64,000 nt of DNA from Mycobacterium heckeshornense (GTDB lineage Bacteria > Actinomycetota > Actinomycetes > Mycobacteriales > Mycobacteriaceae): positions 930,001 to 994,000 of the forward strand of contig NZ_AP024237.1 in assembly GCF_016592155.1 (NCBI RefSeq), written 5' to 3'. The notes under the pieces were generated by a model, which made no database searches, was not told the origin of the DNA, and saw nothing but the letters and a program-made list of their open reading frames with translations. Shown here piece after piece: positions 1 through 9,190 of the stretch (positions within the stretch are counted from its first letter, which is position 1; each line of letters opens with the position of its first letter). The position numbers and the translations under genes are program-made.

Positions 1-117
1 GTGGGCGTCTCGACAGGCAACGCGGTGCGCACGTCGCTGATCATCGTGGTATCGGTAACGCTGCTGGTTTCACTATCCATCTACGGCGCCAACGGCAACT
101 TCAACCTGGCAGGGTAG
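1..117 (+). CDS. yrbEB: YrbE-family (MlaE-like) Mce permease, C-terminal fragment
   Basis: Only the last 38 codons and the TAG stop lie in the window. The peptide begins VGVSTGNAVRTSLI, then has a hydrophobic helix and ends SIYGANGNFNLAG. This is the usual C-terminus of the second YrbE protein of a mycobacterial mce operon. YrbE proteins are MlaE-like inner-membrane permeases of the Mce lipid-import complex. The gene sits 13 bases upstream of mceA on the same strand, as expected for the yrbEA-yrbEB-mceA order. The rest of the gene and its yrbEA partner are outside the window. Confidence 0.85.
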   Translation: MGVSTGNAVRTSLIIVVSVTLLVSLSIYGANGNFNLAG

Positions 118-130
118 CGGAGAAAAGCCG

Positions 131-1318
131 ATGAACCACACCGGGATACGTGCACTAGCGGGCCTAGCGACAGTTGTGGTGATTCTCGGCATAATCGGGG
201 TGGCCGTGAACTTATTCCAGGGCGGCTTCACCGAAACCGTCCCGGTAACCGTGTTGGCTCCGCGCGCCGGGCTGGTGATGAATCCCGATGCCAAGGTCAA
301 GATGCGCGGTGTGCAGGTGGGCAAGGTGGACTCCATTGAACCCCGGGCGAACGGTCAAGCCGTCCTTCACCTTGCGATAGATCCGTCGCAGCTGCATTTC
401 ATACCGGCCAATGTGCTCGTCGACATCACCTCGTCGACGGTGTTCGGCGCCAAGTTCGTCGATTTGGTGCCGCCGGCCGAGCCCTCAGCGCAGCGGCTGC
501 GTCCCGGTCAGGTTCTCGACAGCAAGCACGTCATGGTGGAAGTCAACACGGTGTTCGAGCACCTGACCGCGGTGCTGTCCAAGATCGAGCCGGCCAAACT
601 CAACGAGACCCTGGGAGCTCTGGCGAAGGCACTCAGCGGCCGGGGTGAAAAGATCGGTCAGGCGCTCAGCGACCTGGATTCCTTTCTCGTCAAATATGAT
701 TCAAGCCTGCCCGCGCTGAGCCGCGATATCGCGATGTCGCCAAAGGTGTTCAACGCCTATGCCGATGCGGCGCCGAACCTGGTGAAGACCGTCGACAATG
801 CGTCAACAATCAGCCAGTCAATTGTCGATGAGCAGAAGAACCTCGACGCGTTACTGATCAGCTCGATCGGGCTGGCCGAGATCGGCAACGACGTGCTGAG
901 CACCAACCGCAAGCCGCTGACAACCGTGCTGCATCTGCTGGTCCCGACCACCGACCTGACCAACGAGTACAACAAGGCGCTGTGGTGCGGCTTCGCCGGA
1001 CTCATACCGCTGGCGCATAACCAGCCGTTGGCGGAGCCGAGCATCAACATCACGGCGAGTCTCACCTGGGGCGGCGAACGGTATCGGTATCCGACAAACC
1101 TGCCCAAGGTGGCCGCGACCGGCGGTCCGCAATGCAACGGCCTGCCGCGGCTGCCCTTCAACACCCACCCGAAACTCCTGGTTACCGACATCGGGGCCAA
1201 CCCGGCGCAGTACGGCAACCAGCAGCTGCTGATCAACTCCGATCTTCTCAAGCAGCTGCTCTACGGGCCGATCGCCGGCCCGCCGCGCAACCCACAACAG
1301 ATCGGGCAACCCGGATGA
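131..1318 (+). CDS. mceA: Mce family protein MceA
   Basis: This is the first substrate-binding subunit of an Mce lipid importer (395 aa). An N-terminal membrane anchor covers residues about 8-29. An MlaD domain follows at about 35-115 with the typical VKMRGVQVGKVDSIE motif and the AKFVDLVPP strand. A long helical Mce domain comes next, and the C-terminus is variable. A GGAGAA ribosome site at about 119-124 supports the ATG at 131. The stop overlaps the next start in an ATGA, so mceA and mceB are probably co-translated. Family knowledge: Mce proteins form a periplasmic hexameric channel that moves lipids such as sterols or fatty acids. The substrate of this copy cannot be read from the sequence. 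Confidence 0.93.
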   Translation: MNHTGIRALAGLATVVVILGIIGVAVNLFQGGFTETVPVTVLAPRAGLVMNPDAKVKMRGVQVGKVDSIEPRANGQAVLHLAIDPSQLHFIPANVLVDITSSTVFGAKFVDLVPPAEPSAQRLRPGQVLDSKHVMVEVNTVFEHLTAVLSKIEPAKLNETLGALAKALSGRGEKIGQALSDLDSFLVKYDSSLPALSRDIAMSPKVFNAYADAAPNLVKTVDNASTISQSIVDEQKNLDALLISSIGLAEIGNDVLSTNRKPLTTVLHLLVPTTDLTNEYNKALWCGFAGLIPLAHNQPLAEPSINITASLTWGGERYRYPTNLPKVAATGGPQCNGLPRLPFNTHPKLLVTDIGANPAQYGNQQLLINSDLLKQLLYGPIAGPPRNPQQIGQPG

Positions 1319-2343
1319 GAGGCTCAATGCGCCTGACGCTGGTCAAGTTCGGTGTGTTTGCGGTCGTGATGGCGGTGCTGACCGCGTTTTTGTTCTTCAT
1401 CTTCGGCCAGTACCGCACCGGCGCGACGACAGGGTATTCGGCGATATTCAGCGATGCATCGCGCCTGAAATCCGGGGATTCGGTGCGGGTCGCCGGAATC
1501 CGCGTGGGCACGGTCAACAGCGTCTCGCTGCGCCCCGACAAGAAGGTCGTGGTGAAATTCGACGCCGACCGGGGCATCGTGCTCACCGAGGGCACCAAAG
1601 CGGCCGTTCGTTATCTGAATCTGGTCGGTGATCGCTACCTTGAGCTCGTCGACGGCCCGGGCTCGACCAAGCGGTTGCCGGCCGGGGGAGTAATTCCCGC
1701 GGACCGCACCGCGCCCGCGCTTGATCTTGATTTGCTGCTGGGCGGACTGAAACCCGTTATCCAGGGCTTGAACGCGCGTGATGTCAACGCGCTCTCGACA
1801 GCGCTGCTGCAGGTGTTCCAGGGCGAGGGCGCTACCCTGGAGTCGCTGTTCTCCAAGACCGCGTCGTTCTCGAACACCCTGGCGGACAACGACCAAACCA
1901 TCCAGCAGCTGATCGACAACCTGAACACCGTGGTGGCCACCCTCGCCAAAGACGGCAAAAAGTTCTCGGGCGCGATCGATCGCCTGGAGCGGCTGGTCAC
2001 GGGTCTGTCGGACGACCGCGACACCATCGGAGCCGCCATCGACTCGCTGAGCAAGGGGACCGCGTCATTGGCCGATCTGCTGGTGAGCGCCAGGCCGCCG
2101 TTGGCCGGCACCGTTGAGCAGCTGAGTCGGTTGGCTCCGCTGCTGGATCAGGACCGGGACCGCCTGGAAGCCGCACTACAAAAGGCGCCGAAAAACTACC
2201 GTAAATTGTCGCGGCTCGGCGTTTTCGGCGCCACCATCCCGTACTACATCTGCGCTCTGCGGATCCGGGGCACCGACCTGAATGGCCAAACGGTGATAGC
2301 GCCCTGGTTCAGGTCCAATGCGCCGAGGTGCGAGGAACCCTGA
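1315..2343 (+). CDS. mceB: Mce family protein MceB
   Basis: Second Mce subunit, 342 aa when started at the ATG of the ATGA overlap with mceA. The open frame runs further upstream to 1132 but overlaps mceA coding sequence there. The N-terminus MRGSMRLTLVKFGVFAVV leads into a single anchor helix (about 9-30). The MlaD domain follows (SGDSVRVAGIRVGTVNSV, then YLNLVGDRYLELVDG), then helical repeats rich in LIDNLN/LERLV-type heptads. Near the C-terminus are IPYYICALRIRG and a conserved Cys pair typical of MceB. It is expected to sit in the cell envelope as one of six different subunits of the channel. Confidence 0.92.
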   Translation: MRGSMRLTLVKFGVFAVVMAVLTAFLFFIFGQYRTGATTGYSAIFSDASRLKSGDSVRVAGIRVGTVNSVSLRPDKKVVVKFDADRGIVLTEGTKAAVRYLNLVGDRYLELVDGPGSTKRLPAGGVIPADRTAPALDLDLLLGGLKPVIQGLNARDVNALSTALLQVFQGEGATLESLFSKTASFSNTLADNDQTIQQLIDNLNTVVATLAKDGKKFSGAIDRLERLVTGLSDDRDTIGAAIDSLSKGTASLADLLVSARPPLAGTVEQLSRLAPLLDQDRDRLEAALQKAPKNYRKLSRLGVFGATIPYYICALRIRGTDLNGQTVIAPWFRSNAPRCEEP

Positions 2344-3461
2344 TGCTGAAATATCGCGGAGCGAGCCTCATCAAGGCGGGATTCATCGGCGCAGTGTTGA
2401 TCGTGCTGGTCATCTTGGTCGGCCTCTCGCCCGAGCGGCTGGTGTCGTGGGCCACGGCGGTCCGATATCAGGCGCTGTTCACCGAGGCCGGAGGGCTGGC
2501 GGTAGGCAACACCGTTACGGTGTCGGGCATCAAGGTTGGCACCGTGACGGGTGTGTCCTTGCGTAACGGCGATGCTTTGGTGACCTTCACCATGAAGGGC
2601 AATGTGCCGCTCGGCTCGGACACCACCGCCCACATCAGAACCGGCACGCTGCTGGGCGAACGGGTGCTGACCCTGGAATCGGCCGGCCAGAAAACGATGC
2701 ACCCGATGGAGGTCATCCCGGTCTCGCGCACGTCCTCGCCGTACTCGTTGACGCAGGCGGTCAGCGATCTGACCACCTACGCCGCGGAAACCGACACGCA
2801 AACGCTCAATCAGTCGCTGGATACCCTGTCGGCGACCCTCGACCAGATCGCGCCGCAACTCGGCCCCACCTTTGAAGCGGTGACCCGGTTGTCGCGAAGC
2901 CTGAACGGTCGCAACAAAACCCTGGGCGATCTGCTCAAGAGTGCCGCCGACGTCACCGGAATCCTTTCCGAACGCAGCCAGCAGGTCAACCAGCTCATCC
3001 TCAACGCCGACGATCTGCTCCACGTTCTGGTGGCGCGTCGACAAGAAATCGTCCAATTGCTGGCCAACACCTCGGCGGTGGCCAAGCAGCTCTCGGGATT
3101 GGTGCACGACAACGAAAGCAAACTGGCACCAACGCTGCAGAAACTGAATTCGGTCACCGCGATGCTGGAAAGGAACCGCGACAACATCTCTAAGGCCCTG
3201 CCGGGGCTCAAGAAATTCCAGCTGACGGTGGGCGAGTCCGTCTCCAGCATGTACGCCTATTCGGCGTTCGTCCCGAACTTCCTTGTCCCGCAACTTTTCC
3301 AGCCATTCCTCGATTACCTGTGGGGGTTCCGCACCTTCGACACCACGCGCGGCCCGGGCTTCCCCTCACCGGTACCGCGGTCGCTGGTGCCGTGGCCCTA
3401 CAACGGCATTCCGCCGTGTGAAGGCTGCACGTTGGGTGGGCGGATCGGAGGCTCACAATGA
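2343..3461 (+). CDS. mceC: Mce family protein MceC
   Basis: Third Mce subunit, 372 aa from the ATG at 2343, which shares one base with the mceB TGA stop. An upstream in-frame ATG at 2328 would overlap mceB; the GAGGA at about 2332 fits the 2343 start better. Features in order are an anchor helix (about 12-30), an MlaD domain (GNTVTVSGIKVGTVTGV, then LLGERVLTLESAG), a long coiled-coil-like helical region with LSATLDQIAPQL and LLANTSAVAKQL repeats, and a C-terminal segment with the GIPPCEGCTLGGR motif containing two Cys. It is embedded in a tightly overlapping operon, so equal expression with its neighbours is likely. Confidence 0.92.
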   Translation: MLKYRGASLIKAGFIGAVLIVLVILVGLSPERLVSWATAVRYQALFTEAGGLAVGNTVTVSGIKVGTVTGVSLRNGDALVTFTMKGNVPLGSDTTAHIRTGTLLGERVLTLESAGQKTMHPMEVIPVSRTSSPYSLTQAVSDLTTYAAETDTQTLNQSLDTLSATLDQIAPQLGPTFEAVTRLSRSLNGRNKTLGDLLKSAADVTGILSERSQQVNQLILNADDLLHVLVARRQEIVQLLANTSAVAKQLSGLVHDNESKLAPTLQKLNSVTAMLERNRDNISKALPGLKKFQLTVGESVSSMYAYSAFVPNFLVPQLFQPFLDYLWGFRTFDTTRGPGFPSPVPRSLVPWPYNGIPPCEGCTLGGRIGGSQ

Positions 3462-4879
3462 TCCCGCCCAACCGGCTCGCTGCTGTGCTCGCGGCCGGTC
3501 TTGCGGGCCTACTGGTCGCCGGCGTCGCTGTGGTCGTCCTTCACACATTCTTGCGCCCGAAGACCATTACCGCCTATTTCACGACGGCCACGGCGATCTA
3601 CCCGGGTGACGAAGTGCGAGTCTCGGGAGTAAGGGTCGGCACGATCAAATCGATTCAACCGCAAGGCACCACGGCCAAGATGACCATGCACGTCGACCGC
3701 GACGTGCCCATCCCGGCAAACGCGAAAGCCGTCATCGTCGCGCAGAATCTGGTAGCCGCCCGCTACGTCCAACTCACTCCTGCCTACCGCGATAGCGGCC
3801 CGACGATGCCCGATGGTGCGGTAATACCTGTCGAGCGGACGGCGGTGCCCGTGGAATGGGATGAGGTTAAAACCCAATTAATGCGGCTGGCAACGGAATT
3901 GGGTCCTAACAGCAAGGTGTCGACACCATCGGTAGCCCGATTCATCGATAGCGCCGCCAACGCTCTTCAGGACAACGGCGACAAGCTGCGCCAAACGTTG
4001 GCTCAATTATCCGGTGTCGGCAGGATTCTGGCAAACGGCAGCGGCAACATCGTTGACATCATCAAAAATCTGCAGACCTTCGTCACCGCGCTGCGGGACA
4101 GCAACGTCCAGATCGTCCAGTTCAACAACCGTCTGGCCACGCTGACCAGCGTGGTCAACGACAGCAAATCCGAGCTGGATGCCGCGCTGACCGATTTGTC
4201 GACGGCGGTGGGCGAAGTGCAGCGGTTCATCGCCGAAACCCGCGACCAAACCAGCGAGCAGATTCAGCGGTTGGCCAACGTCACCCAGGTCCTGGTTGAT
4301 CAGCACATGGATCTGGAAAACATCCTGCACGCAGCACCTAATGCGCTGGGCAACTTTTTCAACGACTACAACGCCGACACCGGAACCATCGTCGGCGGAT
4401 TCGGCATCATGGATTTCGCCAATCCGGTGGCATCGGGGTTGCTTCTTCCGTTGCCCATTCCCGGCTGCTCGCAGGTAGGTTCCATCGGGAACATCACCGC
4501 GGTCGAGTCGGCCAAGCTGTGCTCGTTGTTCATCGGTCCTGGGTTGCGGCTGCTCAACTTCAACAATCTGCCCTTCCCCATCAACATCTTCCTGCAAAAG
4601 TCGCCAGACCCGAACAACATCATCTACAGCGAACAGCGTCTGGCGCCCGGCGGCGAGGGGCCGAAACCCGGTCCGCCCGAGCAACCGCCCGCGGTATCGG
4701 CGTACACCGGGCTGCCGGGCGATCCGGTGGGGCCACCGGGAGCCGTCCCGCCGGCGCGGATACCCGGAGCGGCGATGCCGCTGCCGCCGGCACCTTCGAC
4801 ACCAATGGAATCGCCGCCACCGCCACCCCCACCGGCCTTGCCGAGCATGCTGCTTCCCGCCGAAGGGCCGCAATCATGA
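3458..4879 (+). CDS. mceD: Mce family protein MceD with proline-rich tail
   Basis: Fourth Mce subunit, 473 aa, starting in an ATGA overlap with mceC. It has an anchor helix at about 7-29, an MlaD domain (GDEVRVSGVRVGTIKSIQ, then VAARYVQLTPA), and the long helical Mce region. A conserved stretch, NALGNFFNDYNADTGTIVGG, precedes a Cys-containing segment (LPIPGCSQ, AKLCSLF). The last 80 or so residues are dominated by Pro, Gly and Ala with runs of proline near the end. Such tails are common in MceD/F proteins and may cross or contact the peptidoglycan. That role is inference. Confidence 0.92.
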   Translation: MIPPNRLAAVLAAGLAGLLVAGVAVVVLHTFLRPKTITAYFTTATAIYPGDEVRVSGVRVGTIKSIQPQGTTAKMTMHVDRDVPIPANAKAVIVAQNLVAARYVQLTPAYRDSGPTMPDGAVIPVERTAVPVEWDEVKTQLMRLATELGPNSKVSTPSVARFIDSAANALQDNGDKLRQTLAQLSGVGRILANGSGNIVDIIKNLQTFVTALRDSNVQIVQFNNRLATLTSVVNDSKSELDAALTDLSTAVGEVQRFIAETRDQTSEQIQRLANVTQVLVDQHMDLENILHAAPNALGNFFNDYNADTGTIVGGFGIMDFANPVASGLLLPLPIPGCSQVGSIGNITAVESAKLCSLFIGPGLRLLNFNNLPFPINIFLQKSPDPNNIIYSEQRLAPGGEGPKPGPPEQPPAVSAYTGLPGDPVGPPGAVPPARIPGAAMPLPPAPSTPMESPPPPPPPALPSMLLPAEGPQS

Positions 4880-6153
4880 TGCGCCGGACGCGACGGGTGG
4901 TTGCCGCGACGTGTTGCGTCGTGGTGAGCGCAACCGGGTGCGCGTTCCACGGGCTGAACTCACTGCCGTTACCGGGCACGGTGGGGCGCGGAGCAGGCGC
5001 CAACATCTACCACGTCGAACTCGCGAACGTCAGTACGCTGGAGTCGAATTCGCCGGTCATGATCGACGACGTCGTCGTCGGCAGTGTCGGCCGGATGACG
5101 GTGAAGGGCTGGCACGCCGACGTCGAGATTTCGGTAAAGCGCGATGTCGTCGTCCCGGCGAATGCGGTGGCCAGCGTCGGTCAAACCAGTCTGCTGGGGT
5201 CGATGCATCTCGAGCTCAACCCGCCACTTGGGCAGCCGGGGATCGGGCGGCTGCAGCCGGGGGCCACCATCCCGCTTAATCGGGCGTCGGCGTATCCGTC
5301 GACAGAGCAAACTCTTTCGTCGCTTTCGGTTGTGGTCAACGGTGGCGGACTCGGGCAGATCGGTGAGATCGTCCGCAATTTCACCGCCGCCCTATCCGGG
5401 CGTGAGGGTGCTGTCCGCGATCTGATCAATCGGCTTGACAAGTTTGTCGGCACGCTGGACCAGCAGCGCGACAATATCGTCGCGTCCATCCAGGCGTTGA
5501 ATGGGCTTTCCGCCACCTTTGCCGCACAACGTGACGTCCTGACCCGCGCGCTGCGCAAGGTTCCGCCTGCGTTGGAGGTGCTGATCAGAGAACGACCACG
5601 CTTGACAACCGCGTTGGACAAACTCCGCGTCTTCAGCGACACCGCTACCGGGCTGATCAACGACACCCAGGCCGATTTGGTCAAGAACCTCAAGAACTTG
5701 GAGCCGACCATCCGCGCGCTTGCCGACGTGGGTCCCGAGCTCGACACCGCGATCGCGGCGGCGACGGTCTTCCCGTTCACGCAGAACTTCGTCGACCGAG
5801 CCGTTCGAGGCGACTACTTCAACCTGCATGTCGACTTGGACCTGACTATTCCGCGGCTCAAACGGGGGTTACTGTTGGGCACCCACTGGGGGCAACTGGA
5901 CGCGCCGGAGCCGCCCGCCCCGGGGGAACCGTTTTACTTGGGCTACACACTCGATCCGCTGCATGCCGGCGTCAGACCACCGGCGCCCGGCCCTGCGCCG
6001 TACGGTCCGGCGGCACCGTTACCCGGCCCACCGCCGCCGGGTCCCCAGCCGGCCACCAATGCGGTGCCAGCCGGGCCGGCGACACCACCCCTAAACCAAA
6101 GCGCGCCGGGCGGTTCGCCGCCGACGGGCCCGCTGCTGGAGGGGGGCGGATAG
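4876..6153 (+). CDS. mceE: Mce-associated lipoprotein MceE (LprN-like)
   Basis: Fifth subunit, 425 aa, starting MMRRTRRVVAATCC in an ATGA overlap with mceD. The short hydrophobic leader ends VVVSATGCAFHGLNSLPLPG. The Cys at about residue 21 fits a weak lipobox (ATGC; Leu is missing at the usual position), which is the MceE lipoprotein pattern. An MlaD domain follows (VMIDDVVVGSVGRMTV, then LLGSMHLELNPP). The central helical domain and a conserved PFTQNFVDRAVRGDYFNLHV segment come next. The last 85 residues are Pro/Gly rich. Lipid anchoring and envelope location are inferred from the leader and the family. Confidence 0.9.
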   Translation: MMRRTRRVVAATCCVVVSATGCAFHGLNSLPLPGTVGRGAGANIYHVELANVSTLESNSPVMIDDVVVGSVGRMTVKGWHADVEISVKRDVVVPANAVASVGQTSLLGSMHLELNPPLGQPGIGRLQPGATIPLNRASAYPSTEQTLSSLSVVVNGGGLGQIGEIVRNFTAALSGREGAVRDLINRLDKFVGTLDQQRDNIVASIQALNGLSATFAAQRDVLTRALRKVPPALEVLIRERPRLTTALDKLRVFSDTATGLINDTQADLVKNLKNLEPTIRALADVGPELDTAIAAATVFPFTQNFVDRAVRGDYFNLHVDLDLTIPRLKRGLLLGTHWGQLDAPEPPAPGEPFYLGYTLDPLHAGVRPPAPGPAPYGPAAPLPGPPPPGPQPATNAVPAGPATPPLNQSAPGGSPPTGPLLEGGG

Positions 6154-7872
6154 ATGCTGTCTCGGTTCGTCCGAATCCAGCTGGCGATCTTCACCGTCGT
6201 CGGAATCATTGGTGTGATCGCGATGGTGCTGTTCTACATTCAGGTGCCAACGCTGCTCGGCATCGGAAAGATGACGGTCACCTTGGAGCTGCCGGCCACC
6301 GGTGGCCTGTACCGATTCTCCAACGTGACCTACCGTGGGGTTCAGGTCGGCAAGGTGACCTCGGTGGGGTTGACGGCCAGTGGCGCGAAAGCCACATTGT
6401 CGCTTAATACCTCACCCAAAATCCCGGCCAATCTGCAAGCCGACGTGCGCAGCATCTCAGCAGTCGGCGAACAGTACGTCGATTTGCGGCCGAGAACAGA
6501 CTCCCCACCATACTTGCGCGACGGCTCGGTTATCCCAATGAGTGAGACCACGATTCCGCAAGCTGTCGGCCCTCTGCTCGAACAGGTCAACGCGTTGATC
6601 AAAAGCGTCCCCAAGAACAAGATCAGCCAACTGCTCGACGAGTCGTTCCAAAGCTTCAACGGGGAAGCCTACGATCTTGGGTCGCTGTCGGACTCGGCGT
6701 CACGAATCTCCGCCGATGCCAACAGTGTCGCCGACCGCACCCGAACCCTAACTGAAGACAGCCAGCCGCTGTTGGATTCGCAAGCACGCACCACCGATTC
6801 GATCAGAACGTGGGCACGCAGTCTGGCCGGGATTTCCGATGTTTTGGTAACCGACGACTCCCGGATTCGCACCCTGCTGCAAAACGGTCCCGATGCCGCC
6901 AACGAAGCGTCCCGGCTTCTCGAGCAGGTCAAACCCACATTGCCGGTGCTGTTGGCCAACCTCACCACCATCGGTCAGATCGCCGTCACCTACCACCCCT
7001 CGCTGGAGCAGCTGCTGGTGCTGCTGCCGACAGCGGTGGCGATTGAGCAAGCGGCCGGCCCTGCCAACCATCCGGATGGTTTCGCCGAGGGCGACTTTGC
7101 GCTCACCATCGACGACCCCCCTATCTGCACGGTCGGCTTCCTGCCGCCCAGCCAATGGCGCTCCCCGGCCGACACCAGCGACATCGACACACCCGACAAC
7201 ATGTATTGCAAGCTCCCGCAGGATTCACCGCTTTCAGTTCGCGGCGCACGTAACTATCCCTGCATGGACAAGCCCGGCAAGCGGGCACCCACGGTCGAAA
7301 TCTGCAAGAGCGACAAGCCGTACATGCCGCTGGCGATGCGTCAGCACACGCTCGGTCCCTACCCGCTGGATCCCAATTTGCTTTCGCAGGGCATCCCGCC
7401 CGACGATCGGGTCACCGCCAGCGACCGGCTGTACGCCCCGACCGAGGGAACGCCGCTGCCGCCAGGAGCGATCCCTCGGGGAACGCCCGCCGGGCCGCGG
7501 GGTGCGACTCCACCACCGGGGACGCTCGGCGCGGCCGCTCCACCGCAGCCGTCGTCGGGACCTCCACCGGCGGTCATCGCGCCGCAGTCGGCTGAGGTTC
7601 CGCCCATTGCGCCACTGGACGTTCCATTGCCGGGTGAGTTGCCCGCGCCACCGGCCCCAGCCCCGGCCCCGCCACCGCCCGAGGTCAGCGGCGGGCAGCC
7701 CCACGCAGCGCCAAGCTCGTTCGGGGACAAGGGATCTGGACCGTCCGTGGCAATCGCAAAGTACGATCCGCGTACCGGGGGTTATGTGGGCCCGGACGGA
7801 CGGCTGTACCAGCAGTCGGATCTCGCCGCGACCACCGCGCCGAAGAAATGGCAGGACCTGCTTCCGACCTGA
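6154..7872 (+). CDS. mceF: Mce family protein MceF with long proline-rich tail
   Basis: Sixth and last Mce subunit, 572 aa. Its ATG directly follows the mceE TAG with no gap. An anchor helix (about 7-30) and an MlaD domain (VTYRGVQVGKVTSVGL, then AVGEQYVDLRPR) precede the Mce helical domain. A Cys-containing segment follows (CTVGFLPPSQW, NMYCKLPQD, NYPCMDKPGKRAPTVEIC). The final 150 residues are Pro/Ala/Gly rich and end with a short YDPRTGGYVGPDGRLYQQ motif that is common at MceF C-termini. It closes the plus-strand operon; the next genes are convergent. Length and tail resemble cholesterol-type Mce4F, but that alone does not define the substrate. Confidence 0.92.
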   Translation: MLSRFVRIQLAIFTVVGIIGVIAMVLFYIQVPTLLGIGKMTVTLELPATGGLYRFSNVTYRGVQVGKVTSVGLTASGAKATLSLNTSPKIPANLQADVRSISAVGEQYVDLRPRTDSPPYLRDGSVIPMSETTIPQAVGPLLEQVNALIKSVPKNKISQLLDESFQSFNGEAYDLGSLSDSASRISADANSVADRTRTLTEDSQPLLDSQARTTDSIRTWARSLAGISDVLVTDDSRIRTLLQNGPDAANEASRLLEQVKPTLPVLLANLTTIGQIAVTYHPSLEQLLVLLPTAVAIEQAAGPANHPDGFAEGDFALTIDDPPICTVGFLPPSQWRSPADTSDIDTPDNMYCKLPQDSPLSVRGARNYPCMDKPGKRAPTVEICKSDKPYMPLAMRQHTLGPYPLDPNLLSQGIPPDDRVTASDRLYAPTEGTPLPPGAIPRGTPAGPRGATPPPGTLGAAAPPQPSSGPPPAVIAPQSAEVPPIAPLDVPLPGELPAPPAPAPAPPPPEVSGGQPHAAPSSFGDKGSGPSVAIAKYDPRTGGYVGPDGRLYQQSDLAATTAPKKWQDLLPT

Positions 7873-7945
7873 AGCCGTGCTGTGCGACGCTGCAAGCCAG
7901 ACCGCAGCCCGCGGCGCAGCAGAGCAATCGGGCCCGAACGCCCGG

Positions 7946-8470
7946 TTAGCCTATCTTGTCCAGGCGAAACGGCATCTCGACCATCAGCCACTGGTTTCGC
8001 CCGCAGGCCCCGCTCGGGCCCAGGGTGCGATCCTTGCCGGCCAGCACCGGGGAGCCGAGTTCCAGTTCAGCGCTCGAGGCGTTGACCGGATAGAAATAGA
8101 AGGTCTGCTGCCCGGGATATGCGGTCCCGTCGGGGCATCGCTCCCAGTTCGGCACTTCGCGTTTGACGTACCAGCTGGTCCCGTCAACCGTGTATAACGG
8201 CGCGCTCCAGCCCTGATCGCTTCTTACCGTGCCGGTGCATTCATAAAACGTCGCACACGACGAGTTCATCGTCCAGGTGCTGACGACTGTCGCCTCGTTG
8301 TTGAACTGGTCGTTGGTCTTGGCCCAGTCGCCGATGGACGTGGCACGGTACGTCCCGTTGAGGGCGACCTCCTCCTTGGTCGTTGCCCGTGCCCACGGCA
8401 CCGGGCAGAAAGCGCCAAACACACTGGCAGTCAGCCCTATTGCGGTGGCTATCGTTCCCATTGAACGCAT
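7946..8470 (-). CDS. Secreted conserved hypothetical protein next to mce
   Basis: I do not recognise a named family. The best start is the ATG at 8470 because an AGGAG lies seven bases upstream; the open frame continues upstream without such support. The product is 174 aa. It begins MRSMGTIATAIGLTASVFGA and has a probable cleavage site after PWARA, so it should be exported. The mature part has four Cys (SSCATFYECTG, WERCPDG, SGACGRNQW), consistent with disulfides, and many Trp/Tyr. Small secreted proteins of this type occur near some mycobacterial mce loci. It is convergent with mceF and lies 126 bases downstream of the Mce-associated pair. Confidence 0.7.
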   Translation of the reverse strand: MRSMGTIATAIGLTASVFGAFCPVPWARATTKEEVALNGTYRATSIGDWAKTNDQFNNEATVVSTWTMNSSCATFYECTGTVRSDQGWSAPLYTVDGTSWYVKREVPNWERCPDGTAYPGQQTFYFYPVNASSAELELGSPVLAGKDRTLGPSGACGRNQWLMVEMPFRLDKIG

Positions 8471-8596
8471 GAGCATGCTCCTCGACGGCATAAGCTGCCT
8501 ATGCGCTTGTTTGGCGCCGGCAGGGGCGCTCTCGACGACAATAGCATTAGCTTCACCGCTGAAGTGCTGGAATCTTGCCGGAGATCGCAACGATCA

Positions 8597-9190
8597 TCAC
8601 AGTGGGTCGAACTTGGCGATCAACCAGGAACCGTTGACCTTGCTCAGCGTTACGCGCACCCCGCTGGGGCTCACCAACGGCTTCGGTTTTTCCTTGCTCA
8701 GGGTGGTTTGATCGAGAAATACCAACACGCTCGCCGAATTCGGCTGTAAGTCTGACACTGCGGCCCGCACCACCTTGGCGGTCTGGGTAAGTTGCATCCG
8801 CTGCGCCGCCGGCGCGACGATCTGTTCAGTGAACTTGGTGTAATACGTGAGAAAGTCGCCGGTGAGGTGGGACCGCGCCTTGTCGAAATCGCGATTCAGA
8901 TTGTTGGCGGAATACGACAGCACTGCGACCGCGCCGTCGGAAGCCGCGTGGATCGCCTGCTGTTTCGCCGCGTCATCGATCTGGCGGTCCGCACGATACT
9001 GAATGAAGAACAAACCGGCAGCAAGCCCCGCTGCGGCGATGACCAAGGCCGTCAGGAGAATCAGACCTCGCCTAGCCAGGCACCAGCGCATCCAGGCGGT
9101 GGTTTTGGCGATTTTGCTCAGACGGGCCGGCTCTGGCTCCCCGGTGGGAGTATTGCTGCCGTCAATCGACGACCGGTGTTCGACCGTCAT
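8597..9190 (-). CDS. Mce-associated membrane protein (second of pair)
   Basis: 197 aa from the ATG at 9190, which overlaps the preceding stop by one base (TGATG). It has a cytoplasmic N-terminus, one transmembrane helix (about 43-65, LILLTALVIAAAGLAAGLFF), and an extracytoplasmic domain with LSYSANNLNRDFDKARSHLT and FTEQIVAPAAQ, ending GSWLIAKFDPL. This is the architecture of Mas proteins encoded after mce operons. They are thought to be accessory factors that stabilise the Mce importer. A close relative lies at 32217-32822 in this window, sharing for instance HLTGDFL, YYxxFTxQIVAPAA and the LVFxxQxTxSK core. Confidence 0.85.
   Translation of the reverse strand: MTVEHRSSIDGSNTPTGEPEPARLSKIAKTTAWMRWCLARRGLILLTALVIAAAGLAAGLFFIQYRADRQIDDAAKQQAIHAASDGAVAVLSYSANNLNRDFDKARSHLTGDFLTYYTKFTEQIVAPAAQRMQLTQTAKVVRAAVSDLQPNSASVLVFLDQTTLSKEKPKPLVSPSGVRVTLSKVNGSWLIAKFDPL

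Noticed and set aside
2244-3293. Long minus-strand open frame of 349 codons opposite mceC
   Set aside because: It is fully antisense to a well-supported gene, has no recognisable domain, and long shadow frames are expected at this GC content.
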